A stretch of DNA of 60,303 bases from Mesotaenium endlicherianum (lineage: Eukaryota > Streptophyta > Zygnematophyceae > Zygnematales > Mesotaeniaceae). Positions 1-12,522 of this stretch are shown piece after piece. Every line of letters begins with the position of its first letter. Within the stretch, counting starts at the first letter, position 1. The translations under genes and the position numbers were made by a program. The notes below the pieces were generated by a model that saw only the letters and a list, made by a program, of their open reading frames with translations, searched no databases and was not told the DNA's origin. The stretch covers positions 386,309 to 446,611 of the forward strand of contig WELA01008917.1 in assembly GCA_009602735.1 (NCBI GenBank), read 5' to 3'.

Positions 1-17
1 GGGGGGGGGGGGGGGGG
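1..17. repeat. Homopolymer G run at window edge
   Basis: Seventeen consecutive G residues stand directly before a plausible splice acceptor (AG at 21-22). It may be a natural G-rich intron end or a contig-edge sequencing artefact; the sequence cannot decide. Confidence 0.7.
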
Positions 18-22
18 AGCAG

Positions 23-3000
23 GTGGAGAGGCTGGGCAGCTTCACAGCGGAGAGGCAGCTCGTGGAGAGCGTGCACCTCTTCTTCTCCGCCGCCTCGCGC
101 GCCTCCCTGCTGCTGCTGCAGGCGCACGCCACTCTGGACCAGGCCCACATCGCCCACGCCAAGTTCACGGTGGACCGCTGCCGTGCCGAGTATGCTCGAT
201 CCCTGGCCGACAACGACGGCGCCGGCACACGCGGCACCAAGAAGGTGCGCCCGTAGCTTCCTGCCACGCATGGGCATGGGTGTCCCTCTGCAGTCCTGTG
301 TGCCGCTTTGCTGGGGCGTGACAGCCATGGATATGGTGCGTGCAGAACACAGGGAATTGTAACGCACATAAGGCTTGAGGCGACTCCCCTCCCTCCTCCC
401 CCCTCCCCCTCTCTCGCCCCCCTCCCCCCCCAAATCCATCCCTTCTGCCATCACGTGGGCTGCTGACGTTGATGACTGTCTTGTTGCTGCGTGCGGGCGG
501 GTGTTGCCGCAGCACGTGGTCCTGGTGATCCACGACAGCGTGCACGAGGACAGCAAGCAGGCCGCTGGCTCGCGCTCAATGGGCCTCAGCTTCCTGTGTG
601 GCTGGCAGCTGGTCACGCTGGACGTGCTTGAGCCCGTGCCTGCCCCTGTCAGGTACGGACCTTTCGTGCATCCCACGCAAGAAAGCAAGCACTTTCTTTC
701 TTCTCCTCGCCCTCTGCTCCTCCTTGATATCAGTGGCAGCTGCAGGAAGACCAGCCTCGCTGACTTACACTTGTGAAGAAGCTGGTTCGACCTGGTCAAC
801 ACTTCTTGCATGACTCCTCAGCAGACGAGCCCTGCTTGGTATGACCTATGACACTTACCAGCATTGTCCTTGTGCTGGGGTGCATGCTTTCTTCTTTTCC
901 CCGCGCAATCTCTGGGCAGCCTCGCCAAGGCCAGAGACTCAAAATTACACCCCAGGGAGGAGCTGGCGTGGGTGGCTGGTGCTGCTCCGCTGCTGCTGTT
1001 CTGAGTTCGCGGGTCGGCGTGTGTGCTCATGTGGCAGGACGTTTATGAGCAAGACCGTCACTCAGATTGTGGAGGAAGAGACGTACTCCCTGCCCACGCA
1101 CGCCGCGCGCATCTTTACGTGGGCGCTGGCCACCATCGAGTATCCTCCGGGGATCGCTTCTGCGGAGCACATCCAGGGCTTGGTCAGCCGCATGTGCGAC
1201 GACGGCGCCTTCCTTGCGTGCCTCCGGCAGCGCGTGCTGGCGGAGCTGCCGGCGCCGGCGAGCGCCACTTGGCAGGAGGACATTGCCTGCAGCCGCGGCA
1301 AGCTGCGGCTGTCAGCCACGCTGTACCACGCGCTCATGTACCACGTGGAGGAGTGCCTGCAGGCCCCCGTTGCCAAGCTCCTGTTCCTGGCGGAGCGCAA
1401 CGGCTCCCTCAAGGGCTACTTTGCGATGGGCCCCGAGCTCCAGGAGGTCTGGCGCGGGGTCTTCTGCGATCGCCATCTGCTCAGCGCGGCCGCTCTGCCG
1501 GAGCCCCGCCACCCGGCGGGGCAGCGCCTGCCGGTTCTTGTGCAGCACTGTCTGCCCTTCAGCCGCCTGTGCTCCTCCGCCCTCGAGGCCGATTTCCGCG
1601 GCCTGTACCTGGAGAAGCGCGCGGAGGCCCTCTCTCAGGCCCCTCTTGGCAGCACCGCTGCTGCTCCCGCGCCCGCTGGTCCTGCCGTTGGTGCAGGCGC
1701 TGGTGATGATGGCAGAGCATGCACGCCTTCTCTGATGCTGGAGAGGGAGATGGAGGCGGAGCTGGAGCAAGAGCTGCTGGAGAAGCTGGAGGACAGCGCA
1801 GACGCGCTGCTGGCCTCCTCAATGCTTCAGGTTGCTGCCGTCGTGAAGAGGGACGTTCTTGGCTACGGCCGAGACCTGGCAGCCAGCGCCGCTGCAGCCG
1901 GCAGCGCGGGGCTGGTCGTGGCGTCGCGCCGGGAGGCGCTCGCGTGGGAGTTCGTGCTGCTGGGCAACACGCTGGCTGTCTCGTCCCCTCTTCTCCTTGG
2001 CAGCCTGCACCCGCTGCACCTGCACGCTGCCATATGGCGCAACCCCGAGTCTCTGGCAGCCCAGGCGCGGCTTGCGAGCGCCTGCATGTCGGAGGAGCAG
2101 ATTGCGGAGGAGCTGGACAGCATCACGGGTGGTGGCAGCGGGTTCAGCCTTCCTACCATACAGGGTGTGAACGATGCCGAAGAGCGCGCAGAGGATGCAC
2201 ATGCGTGCGCGAGCGGAGAGGGCAGCAGCAGCAGCAGCAGAGGGGAGGCTGGCTTCCTGGAGCGCCTTGCCATCTGCTGCAGCCAGGCACTGCTGCCCCT
2301 GCCGCCGGTGCTGGCTCGCCTGGGCCTCAACAAATGGCGGGCGGAGGTCACGAGCCTGCTCTCTGTCGCGGCCCCTGTGGCACAGCTGCCAGTCATTGTG
2401 CTTATGCAAACGCTTTGGGACTGTGTGCGCATCTGCTGCTCTGCTGCCGCAGTCGCGGACGAGCCATTGTCATCGCCGGCTTGCACCAACATAAAAGCTG
2501 TCCATGAAATTGCAGCCTGGGCTGCCGGGCGGAAGCTGCGCATCACTCTGGAGGAGCTCTATGACGCTGTTCTGCACTGCACAGATCCTCAGAACGTTTT
2601 ACAAGGCCCAGCAGCAGAAGACTCTCCTGGCTCCGCCGGTTCCTCCGGCTCAGGCTCAGGCTCAGGCCCTGGCTCAGGCTCAGGCTCGACGGGCCCGAGT
2701 GGAGGCAGCAGCTGCTGGGATCGGTTCCACCTTGTGCTGGCTCAGAGATGCCTCCAGGCAAGCAGCCACAGCGGGCTCATGCTCAAGATCGCTCGCCTTG
2801 CTCTTTACCACCCTAGGCCCCCTGTGGAGGCGGCTCCTGTTCTCCTGGAGCTCCTGAAGGCCACCGAGCTGGGCCAACGGGACGCCCCGGCCACAAGCGC
2901 GCGCGCCAGCACAAGCACGGGTGCAAGGGCCGGCCCAAACGTTGCGTCAAGCAGCAACGGGGGAGCAGGCGCAGGCACAGCTTTGGATGTCGAAGCGGAT

Positions 3001-6000
3001 GCAAGCAAGGGCGAGGCCTTCGGACGCGTGCTCTTCGGGACCGACTCTGATTCCGCCCCTGCGCATCTCCCTATAACAATGGGCATTGAGGATGACGTTG
3101 CGGTTGTCGGGCGCACCATGAATGAGGAGGTGGCGGTGCTCGTGTGCGACCTCGTCGAGCGCCACTTTTGCCCGCCCGTCAGCGTGGCAGCCCTGTGCGG
3201 TAATGGCGAGCACAACAGCTGGAGCATGGAGGCCCTGCTGCCCTGCCTGCCGAGGGCCCTCCAGCTGGCCACCAGGGGGGGGGACGAGGAGGAGGCACTT
3301 CATCTGCAAAGATTGTGCGCGCTGGCCCTTGTGAAGAGCACGCTGCGCGCGCTGGCGGGGTACGTGGCGCAGCTCTCCAAGCGGGCCGCAACAGGTGGCG
3401 CCAGCGCCAGGAGTGGAGGCGGTGTCAAGACCAGGAACGGCGCGTCCTCCTCCTGGGGGGTAGGCAGCCTCTTTGCCTGGTGGGGGGCGCGCGCGAGCGA
3501 GCCCAGCATTGACCCAAAGCTCGCGGCTATCCTGGCAGACGGCCTGCGGGAGAAAGACAACGCGCTCCCCAGGGACCTTCGGATGTTCCTCTTTAAGGAG
3601 CTCTGCCTGGCACAGGGGTTGTCCCTCTCCGACGTGGGCGCTCTCTGCAAAAGCCTGGGAGGGGAGGACGCTGGAGACGCGGGCATCAGGGCCGCGCTGG
3701 CAAGTATCCTCGATCCCATGGCCCTTGGCGTGGCTGCGGCGGATGCCCTGGACAAGCTGGGGGGCCTGGATCCCTTCTGGAGCGCCGCGCCTGCGCACCA
3801 GCGCGCAGAGGCCGCCATCGTGCAGCACGTCATTGGCAACAGGAAGGACCTTGAGGACGCCCTCAAGGAGCTCCCCTCAAGCTCGGGTGCTCCCGCTGAT
3901 GCTGCCACGCCCAGCGTGGGCTTGCTGTCGGCAGTCGCGTCGCGCTTCTACCTGGGACAAGCTGGCGGGGATCTCACAAGCGCTGAGGCCGGATGCGCCA
4001 GGTGGCTAGCCTCGGAGAAGGCCGCTGCCCCTGGCCTGCCTGAGCGCAGAAGGATCCTCCTAGGCCACCTGGCTGGCGCAACATTCCCCACTGGGACAAT
4101 CCTGGCGGTCCATTCCGACATGCAGTCTGCCGAGCTACACCTGGCAGCTGCCGCAGCCCACCTGGCAATCACGGTGGAAGCGCTTCCTGACAAGTCCCCC
4201 CTGGCCGGATACCTCACGCTCAGCAAGGCCCACCTGGCACAGGCCTTCTTCCTGGGCGCGCCGTCCGACGAGGCCAGCGCAGTGCTGACAGTCCTGGGTG
4301 CCACGGACAATGTGACGCGATATCGGTGCAGCTGCGGGTTCTTGTATGTCATTGCCAACTGCGGCAATGCTGTCCAGGCAAGCACATGCCCGTCTTGCAA
4401 GCAACGTGTGGGCGCTGAAGGTCACACTGCCACTGTGCCGGGCAGCACCAGGCTTGATAACGAGCCTCGACGGATGTTTGAAGCGGAGGACAAACCAGGT
4501 GCACTTCGAATTTTTCATTTCTCACACTCTTTTGCCCTGGCATAGACTCTCTTCCTCACAAACATCCATACGCGCGTACACACTGTCGCGCAAATGTGTT
4601 TGCATGCGTCAGGATTTACAAGGTCTTCTGCATACACTTCTGGTTAGTAACATTGCCTGCAGAGGGCACTGCCTCCTTACTGTAGGACGGTCTCTGCTGT
4701 CCCGGGATGGATGCTCACCTGTGACACTTCCGACTGCAACGTGCAAGCGCTCGGCAATATCCAACTTGGCAGCATTTTGACATCCAATATCCAGCATGAA
4801 TCCCATATGGCAATCGTCTGCAAGAGATAACCTGTATCGCATGTGTGGTGGGGGGACAGGCTACATACTCGACCCAGCCTCTCGGACGGAGACGGTTTAC
4901 TCTCAGAGGGACCTGGCCCCCGCCGTCTACAGGTGCTTGCAGATTGTCACGCACGTCGCCCTGCTGGTCGGATCCTGCCTGGCCGGCGCCAGGGCGTGCG
5001 GCGCGAGCAGCAAGCTCCTCCCAGGCCTGCCTGGCAAGCCGGAGGCCCTCCAGGTGGAGCTCTCTAACATCGTCCTGGAGAACGTGGCGTTCCTGGAGAA
5101 GATTCTGACCGTGACTCGGGAGACGGTGTGCTTGTGCCTCCACGCGCTCTGCGAGCGGCTGCCGGCGCTGCCTGCAGACGGGCCCCTGCTGGCCGCCAAC
5201 GACCGCGCCCAGTGGGAGGGCCTTTTTGCGCAGCGCTGCCGGCAGGTGCTGGCGGCGCCGCTAAAGACCGCACGCCTGTTCCGCGCGCGCCAGGGCCAGG
5301 GCCAGAGTCAGAGCCAACGGCTGGTGGAGTGCGCAATCGAGGAGCGCGACAAGCGCGCAGACAGGCCCCTGGTGACACGCCTGCTGCGCTACACGGGCAG
5401 CCCCGGGCTGGAGCACCTGCGCATGCGCGTGCTGGCCCACCCCGAGCAGGGGCGCGCATTCCCGCTGCTGGCACGGTTCCTGGCGCGCCCCCCCGGGAGC
5501 CTGGGCACGGTGAAGCATGCGAGCGCGCTGCTGCAATGGACGCGCGCCGTGCACGCGCGCCTCAGCTTCCGCGTGACGCGCTCCGGCGCGCTCGGCCTCA
5601 CCGTCCAGGACGTGCTGCAGCAGGCGGCCGAGGGAGGAGAGTCCAACAGGTGGGGCTTCTTCTGGTGCTTGATGTGGTGCTGCTCTTTGAGGGCACGCCA
5701 TGAGTGTGCCTTGTAAAGCTCCACTGCTATGGCTGGCACCTACTACGCGCACCTGCTCTCTTCCGGGGAAGACTAATGGGGGGCCACGACGTAAACGCAG
5801 AAACATTTGTGCTAGCACAGAAAGCAATGCTGGCGCGTGCAGAGAGCAGTGCAGGGGCTGGGGAATGTGCGGGCCTGGCTGTGCTGTCACTGCAAGGAGC
5901 ATCAGACCCTCAGCCCTGGCTGTGCATGCATTCCTCTCTCTCAAGTCTGGACATTTCACCTAGCTGGGCTCACATGCGCGAGCTCGCTTGCTCGCTCGCC

Positions 6001-9000
6001 TGCTTGCTGGCTTTGCACTATTGTCATGACACAAGATTCTCTGCACCTCGTGGTGGCTCGGTCTGCCAGGACTGCCAGCCATTCTCCTGCAGGCAGTGGG
6101 ACTCTCAACTGTGTGTTCTCTCCTATTGGGGACATTAAAACCTGTAATCAGGGACGACTTCCATGTTATCAATGTCCTGCATATGCACCTTGGATGGTCC
6201 CCCACACGGCCACTCCCTTCTAATTGTGCGCTTGATTTGTGCGCTGCTCTTCTCTTCTCTGCACATGTGTTGCGTGCGTGCGGCTGTACGGCTGTGTGAC
6301 TGTGCCCCTTGTAACGCCTGCGAGCGAGCTAGCAGGATGGAGGCCTTGTTTGCCGCGTTTGTGGGCGCCTGGAACGCGCTGCGCCCGGAGGTTGCGCGCT
6401 TCCGCTGCCACGAGTTCAAGGAGCCCCCGCCGGTCATGCACGCGGGGCAGCCCATCGCGCTGTGCCTGGTGGAGGCGCGCGAGAGCGGGGAGTTCCTCTG
6501 CGGCATGCTGGAGCACGCGGCCCTCCTCCAGAACGACTTTCTCCGAGCGGCCTGGGCGGCTGGAGGCGGCCCGGCAGAGCGCCAGCTGGCAGCTGAGGGG
6601 GCCCGGGAGGCGGGCGGCGTGGAGATGGAGGCAGAGCCGCTGGAGCCGGAGGACGACGCCGCTGCTGGAGGAGGAGGTGGCGGACCTGCATCACATGAGC
6701 CCAACTCCATCCCCATCCAGTCATGCTCGGTACGCCCCTCTTTGGCTGGCTGTCCGCGGCTCTGTTCCGTTCAGCCTCTCCCTGCCTCGCTTAAAATTGG
6801 TGGCTATCTGTCTCTTGAATACTGTGCGCAATTGTCACCAGGTGCTGCTGTCTGTACAAGTCAAAGCCCTTCAGGACACCCTGAGAAGCAAGCCGTGTGA
6901 TCCGACTTGCTTGCACACCAACAGGAGACAGGATCTCTATTACTTGGATAAGTACCTCCCCACCCCTTCCTTGATGAAAGGAAGCAGGCTGCTGCCCCTC
7001 CCCACGTGTCTTCTGCAAGTCCTCAAGCAATTCTGGCCCCGTCCTCATCGCGCACTCATCGTCCTCATCCACGTCCCACTCAGTGCAGTGCTGGCTGGCC
7101 CCGGGGTACGTGTTGTGTCCATGGTGGTGGTGCAGGCCTCCCACGTCATCGAATACAGCGAGGAGTGGGCCGGGGGCCTGGTGCTCAGCCGCAGCATGTG
7201 CCACCTGGCGTACGGGCGTGGCCAGGAGGTCCAGTACGATCTGCACTCCATTCAGGAGCGCCTGGCTGCCAAGCTTGTGACGGGCAAGCTCATCCTCCTC
7301 ACTGTAAGCCGCCCCCCCCCTTTCTTCGCCCACCTTGGGCAACCCATATTCCCCCCCTTCCTTGCTGGGGAGAGGGCATCAAAGCGTACCACTAGTTTCT
7401 GAGTGGAGGCTTTAAATTGCAACTTGAAGCCTACAGCCCGCTAATTAGGTACATCACGGTGGCTCTATGGCTACCTGAGCTGCACACTATGTTCCTTGTG
7501 ACTGCTTTGTTGGTCAAGGGGGAGGGGGAGGGGATAACGGGGAGTTGAGAGCATGGGGATTGACCAGTAGTTGATTGTGGCGTTCACGTGCAAGCTGCAC
7601 TGATCTAGCTCGCTCTCTGCTCGCCCCTCTGCTCTCGGTGCTGGCCTTGCCTCAACCCGGTTTGGCCTTTCTGCAGGGGCTGTGCCCTCGGGCGCTGCTG
7701 CTCTGCTCTTCTCTTCCCGTGCTGTGCCCTGCTGTTCTCTGCTGAACTCTGCGCTGACCTTGTGTTCTGCTGGGCTCTGCTGAGAGCTGCGCTGGGCCCC
7801 CCCGGGGGCTGAGGGCATGCAGGACGAGCTGCAGGAGTTCCAGTACCAGGGGGAGGCGCTGTGCCGGCAGGCCACGCTGCTGGCGGACGTAACGGCGCGT
7901 GTGCCCCAGGAGGCTCTGCCGCCCGACCTCCTGCGGCCCGTGCTGGAGGAGCTGCGTGCCGCCCGGCCCGGCGCCGGCGCCTTCCTCTCGGCATTGCAGC
8001 TGTGCCTGTCGTTTGTGCGCCGCACGGGCGGCAGCCCCGAAGAGCTGCTGCTGGCCTACTGCGAGCGCTGGCTCGCGGCGTCGGCGGCGGAGCTGCTGCG
8101 CCCGCAGCGCACGCTGTGCGGCGTGCGGCTGCGCCACCTGGCGTCGCTCTACGAGGCGCTCGAGGACTGCCTCAGCGTTAGCATTGAGGTCTTGCCGCGG
8201 CCGCTGCTTCTTCTGCTGCTGTGCTGCTGGTGTTTAGCCTCTCTGTCTCTTGTGCGCTGAGTTTGCTGCAGGCGCTGCGCATTGGCTATAGCAATGCTGA
8301 CTGTGGGTTGGAATTAGAGGGGGGGGAAATAAGGAAGGAGCTGGGAGTGGCTCTTCTTTGCAGGAGTTGACAAGTTTTGATTGCCCACCATGGGCCATCT
8401 TCTCCAGGAAAAAGCAAATGATGTTCACCGGTTTATTTGGTTATGTCGTGTTTGCATCATGCCCTATTATGTATGATTAAATGTCTCCTTTCCGGCATAA
8501 CTTTATCTGGGCATCATTTCACTCATCCCCACCCTCCCCACCACCCTCACCCCCCCTCTCACTCCTCTTTCCTTTGCCTGCAGGACTTTGTGCACTCCAA
8601 GTACCGCGTCGCTCTCCCTGACGAGGCCCGCTCGGAGCTGCTGACAGCTGTTAAGCCTATGGTCTCCTCCGCACCAACCGGCAAGGCAACCGGCGCATGG
8701 CCGCCGGAGAGAGGGTCGTCATCGATGGTAACCACAGCTACAGTAGCTGCAGCTGCGGCTGCTGCGGAAGCTGCACGAAAGGTTCTGCTCGACGCCTTTG
8801 AGGCAGTCCTGCGCCGCTTCATGTTTCGTTACCTGTCGGCAGACGTGTTTGCCGGCGACATCCCGCTTTCGACGTACCTGGGCGACGAGCGGCTTGCCAA
8901 GTGGCCCCTGGCCTCAGAAGAGGAGGCGGAGCGCGCGCTGGAGATGCTCCCGGACTCACTGCTCGTTGAGCACGCCTTCACAGCGCACCAGATGCTCTGC

Positions 9001-9018
9001 TCTCTGCTTGAGGCCTGA
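23..9018 (+). CDS. RNF213: RNF213-like giant protein, C-terminal part (5' incomplete), eight exons
   Basis: Exons inferred from GT..AG boundaries: 23-244, 513-652, 1038-4498, 4860-5649, 6336-6729, 7136-7303, 7823-8188, 8584-9018. All phases agree, giving 1,991 codons and a TGA stop. Exon 2 carries the HVVLVIHD segment typical of the region after the RNF213 AAA+ core. Exon 3 ends in an RZ-type zinc finger (about 4321-4425). Exon 4 continues with the helical C-terminal domain (YILDP, then a YRCLQIVTHVALLVG-like helix) in the order seen in animal RNF213. In animals RNF213 is a cytosolic AAA+ ubiquitin E3 ligase. The AAA+ part would lie upstream of the window. Exon 3 (3.46 kb) contains Ser/Gly and Glu-rich inserts and no recognisable RING, so ligase activity would have to rest on the RZ finger. 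Codon use is very GC-rich, unlike PSAT and RPL8. The family call is firm; the function in an alga is inference. Confidence 0.87.
4318..4428 (+). other. RZ-type zinc finger within the RNF213-like CDS
   Basis: The translated pattern is Y-x-C-x-C-G-x4-Y-V-I-x-N-C-G, then STCPSC and, eight residues further on, a GH pair. It resembles the RZ finger shared by RNF213 and ZNFX1. The Cys/His ligands are all present. It lies just before the exon 3 donor at 4499. Confidence 0.8.
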
Positions 9019-10324
9019 GGTCTGTTGCACGAGGCATGAGGTGAGGCAGCCAGCCAGGTGCCAAGTGGCAAGAAGTTTTGCGGAAGGAGCCTTGCATGTG
9101 TTGCTGCTGCGACTGATAACGGCGATGTCGCACATATCCGTCCTGCCGTTGTTGAAGGCGGCCCACTTTCTCCTCAGTGCTTGGCCCCTTCTTGGCGCTT
9201 TCCTCTTTGCAAAGTGGCTCTCAGAGACAGCATCTCTAATATTAGCACTGCAGTAAATGCTGCAGCAGGGCTCTTTTCTGCGCAACGCTGATTAAATCAT
9301 TGTCTGCGTTGATGCTAAGCTCTCTCTGTATAAGAAGCTTGTCAAGTCCGCAGACTTCAGCGAAGCTCAATATCTGAATGGGGGACCCCCATTATGTCGT
9401 CCATGTGGACCTCCACTCCCTACGGTTAGACGCGGAAGACATGACTTGAAGGGTCTGCTGGAGAGTCTTGTAGGTCTTCTTCTCTTCACCTTCAGCTGTA
9501 TTTTTGATTCCCATGTATAGTTTGTGTACATACCAAGCAGCACATTCTCTGTGCAAACTCAAGACTTGAAGTATCAGCGTATATAGCAACAAATGCTCAC
9601 AAGGACTGTGACGAGACATCCAAGTACAGGGGGTCGTTGGTGGGAATGCATGCTTGCAGTTCTCTGTATACGCGTTGCAGATACGAGCTTACAAACTATT
9701 GTAAAGAGAACACTTTGGGGTTTACATAACTGTAAATATATGGATCTAACTTGGAAAACATGTAATTTATACAGTTGAAGAAACTCTTTGGACGTTGGCT
9801 TAAATATTGTGTGCATCTATTTCAGCTCCGCTCACTCTGACGAGCGATTTTTGCAACCCTTTTTCCACTCCATTCCAAGACTTTAAGCCCGAGCTTTCAT
9901 GCCTCGATAAACTAAGAAAGCTCCTTTCTACTCAGTAAAATAAGATGTTGTTCATCGTGATTTGCAAAGCTGTATATATTACAGACAAATATCAAGCAAA
10001 AGTCCACAATGCCAAACTTGAGAAAACAAGTCGGATTGTACACCCGAATGCAACGTGAGGTTGGACAAAAGCTGGAATTACATGGGATTTGGTGCCATTC
10101 AGTAAGCCACATTGTAGAACAGACCAAAGCACTTGCAAATGAACATGCCAATGTTGCTGTTCTAGCAGTGTTTGGTTTGAACTTCAAAAAAGCAAGTAAG
10201 TGGTACATGTACGTGTCCGGGAATTTATTAAGAAACATGACTCATGAACCCCGAATACCAAATAAGATATAATAAATCCATGTTGAGCTGACCATTTGCA
10301 TGCACTCTACGTCTCCATTTGAGA
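9019..10324. other. 3' UTR and intergenic DNA, no gene seen
   Basis: This follows the RNF213-like stop codon. Base composition falls abruptly from GC-rich to AT-rich by about 9300. Small ORFs occur on both strands, but none shows codon bias, conserved motifs or splice structure that I can recognise. Confidence 0.6.
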
Positions 10325-10558
10325 TCAAAAAAAATGAAATGCATGTGTCCCGCTGCCGTTCTCTTTGGTAGACATAGTGTTTGAAGAATCAAGGCCCTTG
10401 CACTTGGGGCAGTTGTCCTCCTCCTGGCACTAATAGGTGATGTCGTGCTTGGCATGAACTCTGACGGGGCCGTTCACGCACACAAGGTCGTAGTTGGCGA
10501 CCACGGCCGACGACGCACAGCCCTTCTCGGAGTCCTTGCCAAAGTAGGGCTCAGACAT
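10325..10558 (-). pseudogene. Unrecognised small cysteine-containing ORF, broken by one TAG
   Basis: Reading from the ATG at 10558 on the minus strand gives 42 codons to a TAG (10430-10432), and the same frame then stays open for 34 more codons to a TGA ending at 10325. The segment after the TAG contains C-x6-C-x2-C, which suggests a metal-binding stub. Its GC content is higher than the surrounding DNA, which argues against random sequence. No family is recognised. It could be an exon fragment, a gene relic or chance. Confidence 0.25.
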
Positions 10559-10703
10559 TGCGATAAGTGTCCGGAGAGGTTAGAGTTTCGGCCGCGCGCA
10601 TCGGACTTCTCCTTGCACTCCGCAGCTGAGTTGGCTAAGGTGTACGTTTAGATGATGCCGTGCAGCGTGCAGAGGGTTGAACGGGGAATACGCAAGGCCC
10701 CTG

Positions 10704-10708
<5 letters not shown>

Positions 10709-10744
<36 letters not shown>
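10709..10744. repeat. (AG)n microsatellite
   Basis: About 18 perfect AG dinucleotide units follow a short A run. Confidence 0.95.
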
Positions 10745-10745
<1 letters not shown>

Positions 10746-11673
10746 AAAGTTAGTACCTGTGGTGATTGGAGTCATGGTCTTAATTCCAATACTCAAGTGT
10801 AAAGAGTACCTCACTTTTGGGAGTATCTTGAGTTGTCACCTAAACGGGGAGGGAAGGGGAAGAGGGGGCAATGGGAGAGGGGGAAGGGCTGAGGGGGACA
10901 GGGAAGAGCACCGGGGAGGAGAAGGAGACCAAGGCTTGGTTGACAGTAGTCTAGAGCTGGGCGGCCCTTGTGGGCCCCCCCTTGCCTTACATTGAGGTCC
11001 GTCATTGACTTCTGCCAAGACCAAGTGCAAGGCTCTTGGTGAGCGCATGCTCAACGACTGACACACGCAAGGTGTTGGAACTTGGAACCATGGGTTGATA
11101 ACTCTGTTGGGAAAAACTTAAAAGGTGCAGAATCGTGACTTTTTTAACTTGCGACAAACAATCAATGTGTTGCTATTTTTATCCCTAGAAGTTGCGCAAA
11201 CAATCATAAAAACGTACTATCTTTTCGTACGACTTGCAAGTTTGGCAAAAACAATCAATAGAAGGCAAATTGTTGCAACAATTAGCACCCCATGGTTGGA
11301 TCTTAGCCCAACAATAGGCACTCCTTTCTATTCTGCCGCGTCTAGGCTAGTACCTATTCACGTCGATACGTGACGCGCGCCACGGTGTCGATGTATATTG
11401 TACGATTTGTTGTTACTTCTCTTTGTTTCATATGTTAGTTGTTCTTGGTGGTAGTTATAGGACTTTTGCATTAGGCTCTCTTTCAAAACTCAAGAAAGAA
11501 AATCCCATGAATTTGAGGACAAAACAAGCGTCATATTTGTGACTCAATTGTTTTCAAATGCATAGTCCTGGAAATTTTGTGTGATTTCACCTCGTTGCAC
11601 CCGCAATATGAAAGCACAATGTGTCAACCACACCGCGAACCAAATCTACCACCACCTTTAAACTTATGCATAA
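10745..11673. other. Intergenic DNA, no gene seen
   Basis: There is a purine-rich stretch (about 10845-10930), then AT-rich sequence with no convincing ORF or repeat. Confidence 0.55.
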
Positions 11674-11678
11674 ATAAT

Positions 11679-11960
11679 GGGGAAAATTACAAAACTACAC
11701 ACACAATTTTATTCTATCACAAAATTTACACTTAGTTTCAGAGTAATCACAAAAGTACACCCCGTGCATGTAAACCTTGTCCGTGTTGGGACACGGCTTT
11801 GCGTGTGAAAAATTGAAGTGTCACTCGAATTTGCACGTGACCCTAGCTGACACACCCCTGCTCTCTTTCGGCACCAGAAATTTCCACACCACTTTTTCAA
11901 GTGACCCACCTTCACAAACCAAACTCCCTCGGAACGCCAAAAAATTAGTTCACACATTAT
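11679..11960 (+). repeat. Left arm of the long inverted repeat
   Basis: It begins GGGGAAAATTACAAAACTAC and pairs, imperfectly, with 12240-12517 on the opposite strand. Confidence 0.75.
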
Positions 11961-12239
11961 TTTTGAACCTATTTTTTGCTGGGTTCGAGTTTGCGTGCAA
12001 ATTCGCTTGCGACAGGCCGACAGCAACTGGCCTGCTCTTTCACGCGCGCGCGTGCGTTTGGCTTGCGGCAAGCCACCAGCACCTTGTGGCAGGCTTGCGG
12101 TAGGCCGGCAGAAGCTGGCCTTCTCTGCCTCCAGCCTGCTCTGGCCTTCTCTGACGGAGCTATTTGATTCGAAGCGTTGTCTTCAAATTGGAGGCGCAGC
12201 AAAGGGGCTAAATAATAAGAGCGTGAAACAGAAGAAAGG

Positions 12240-12517
12240 GAGGTAGTGAGAGGTGTCAACCCAAAATTTGGCGTACTTGGGGAGTTTGGTTCTTGAAGGT
12301 GGGTCACTTAAAAATGTTATGTGAAAAAGTTTTGAAGCGAAAGAGACTAGGGGTGTGTCAAAGAGGATCGCGTGCAAATTTGTGTGGCACGTCGGTTCTT
12401 CACGTAAAGCCTACGTGGACTAAGCTTACATGTGCAAAGTGTAGTTTTGTAAATATTTTGAAAGTCGGTGAAGATTTTGATAAAATGGAGTTGTGGAAGT
12501 AGTTTTGTAATTTGCCC
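12240..12517 (-). repeat. Right arm of the long inverted repeat
   Basis: On the minus strand it begins GGGCAAATTACAAAACTACT. Similarity to the left arm extends through the shared GTGACCCACCTTCA block. Confidence 0.75.
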
Positions 12518-12522
12518 ATAAT

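Larger units (their letters stand above)
11679..12517. mobile_element. Foldback/long-TIR DNA transposon, non-autonomous, 839 bp
   Basis: The first roughly 280 bases (11679-11960) reappear, diverged, as the reverse complement of the last roughly 280 (12240-12517). Shared blocks include AATTACAAAACTAC near the tips and AAGTGACCCACCTTCA about 220 bases in. Both ends are flanked by ATAAT (11674-11678 and 12518-12522), a 5-bp target-site duplication. The middle, about 11960-12240, is GC-richer and has no transposase. This is a MITE-like or foldback element mobilised in trans. The superfamily is not assigned. Confidence 0.8.

Noticed and set aside
1062..1412. Many long minus-strand and off-frame ORFs inside the RNF213-like exons
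   Set aside because: They are shadows of a GC-rich coding sequence, have no domains, and the plus-strand exons join in phase.
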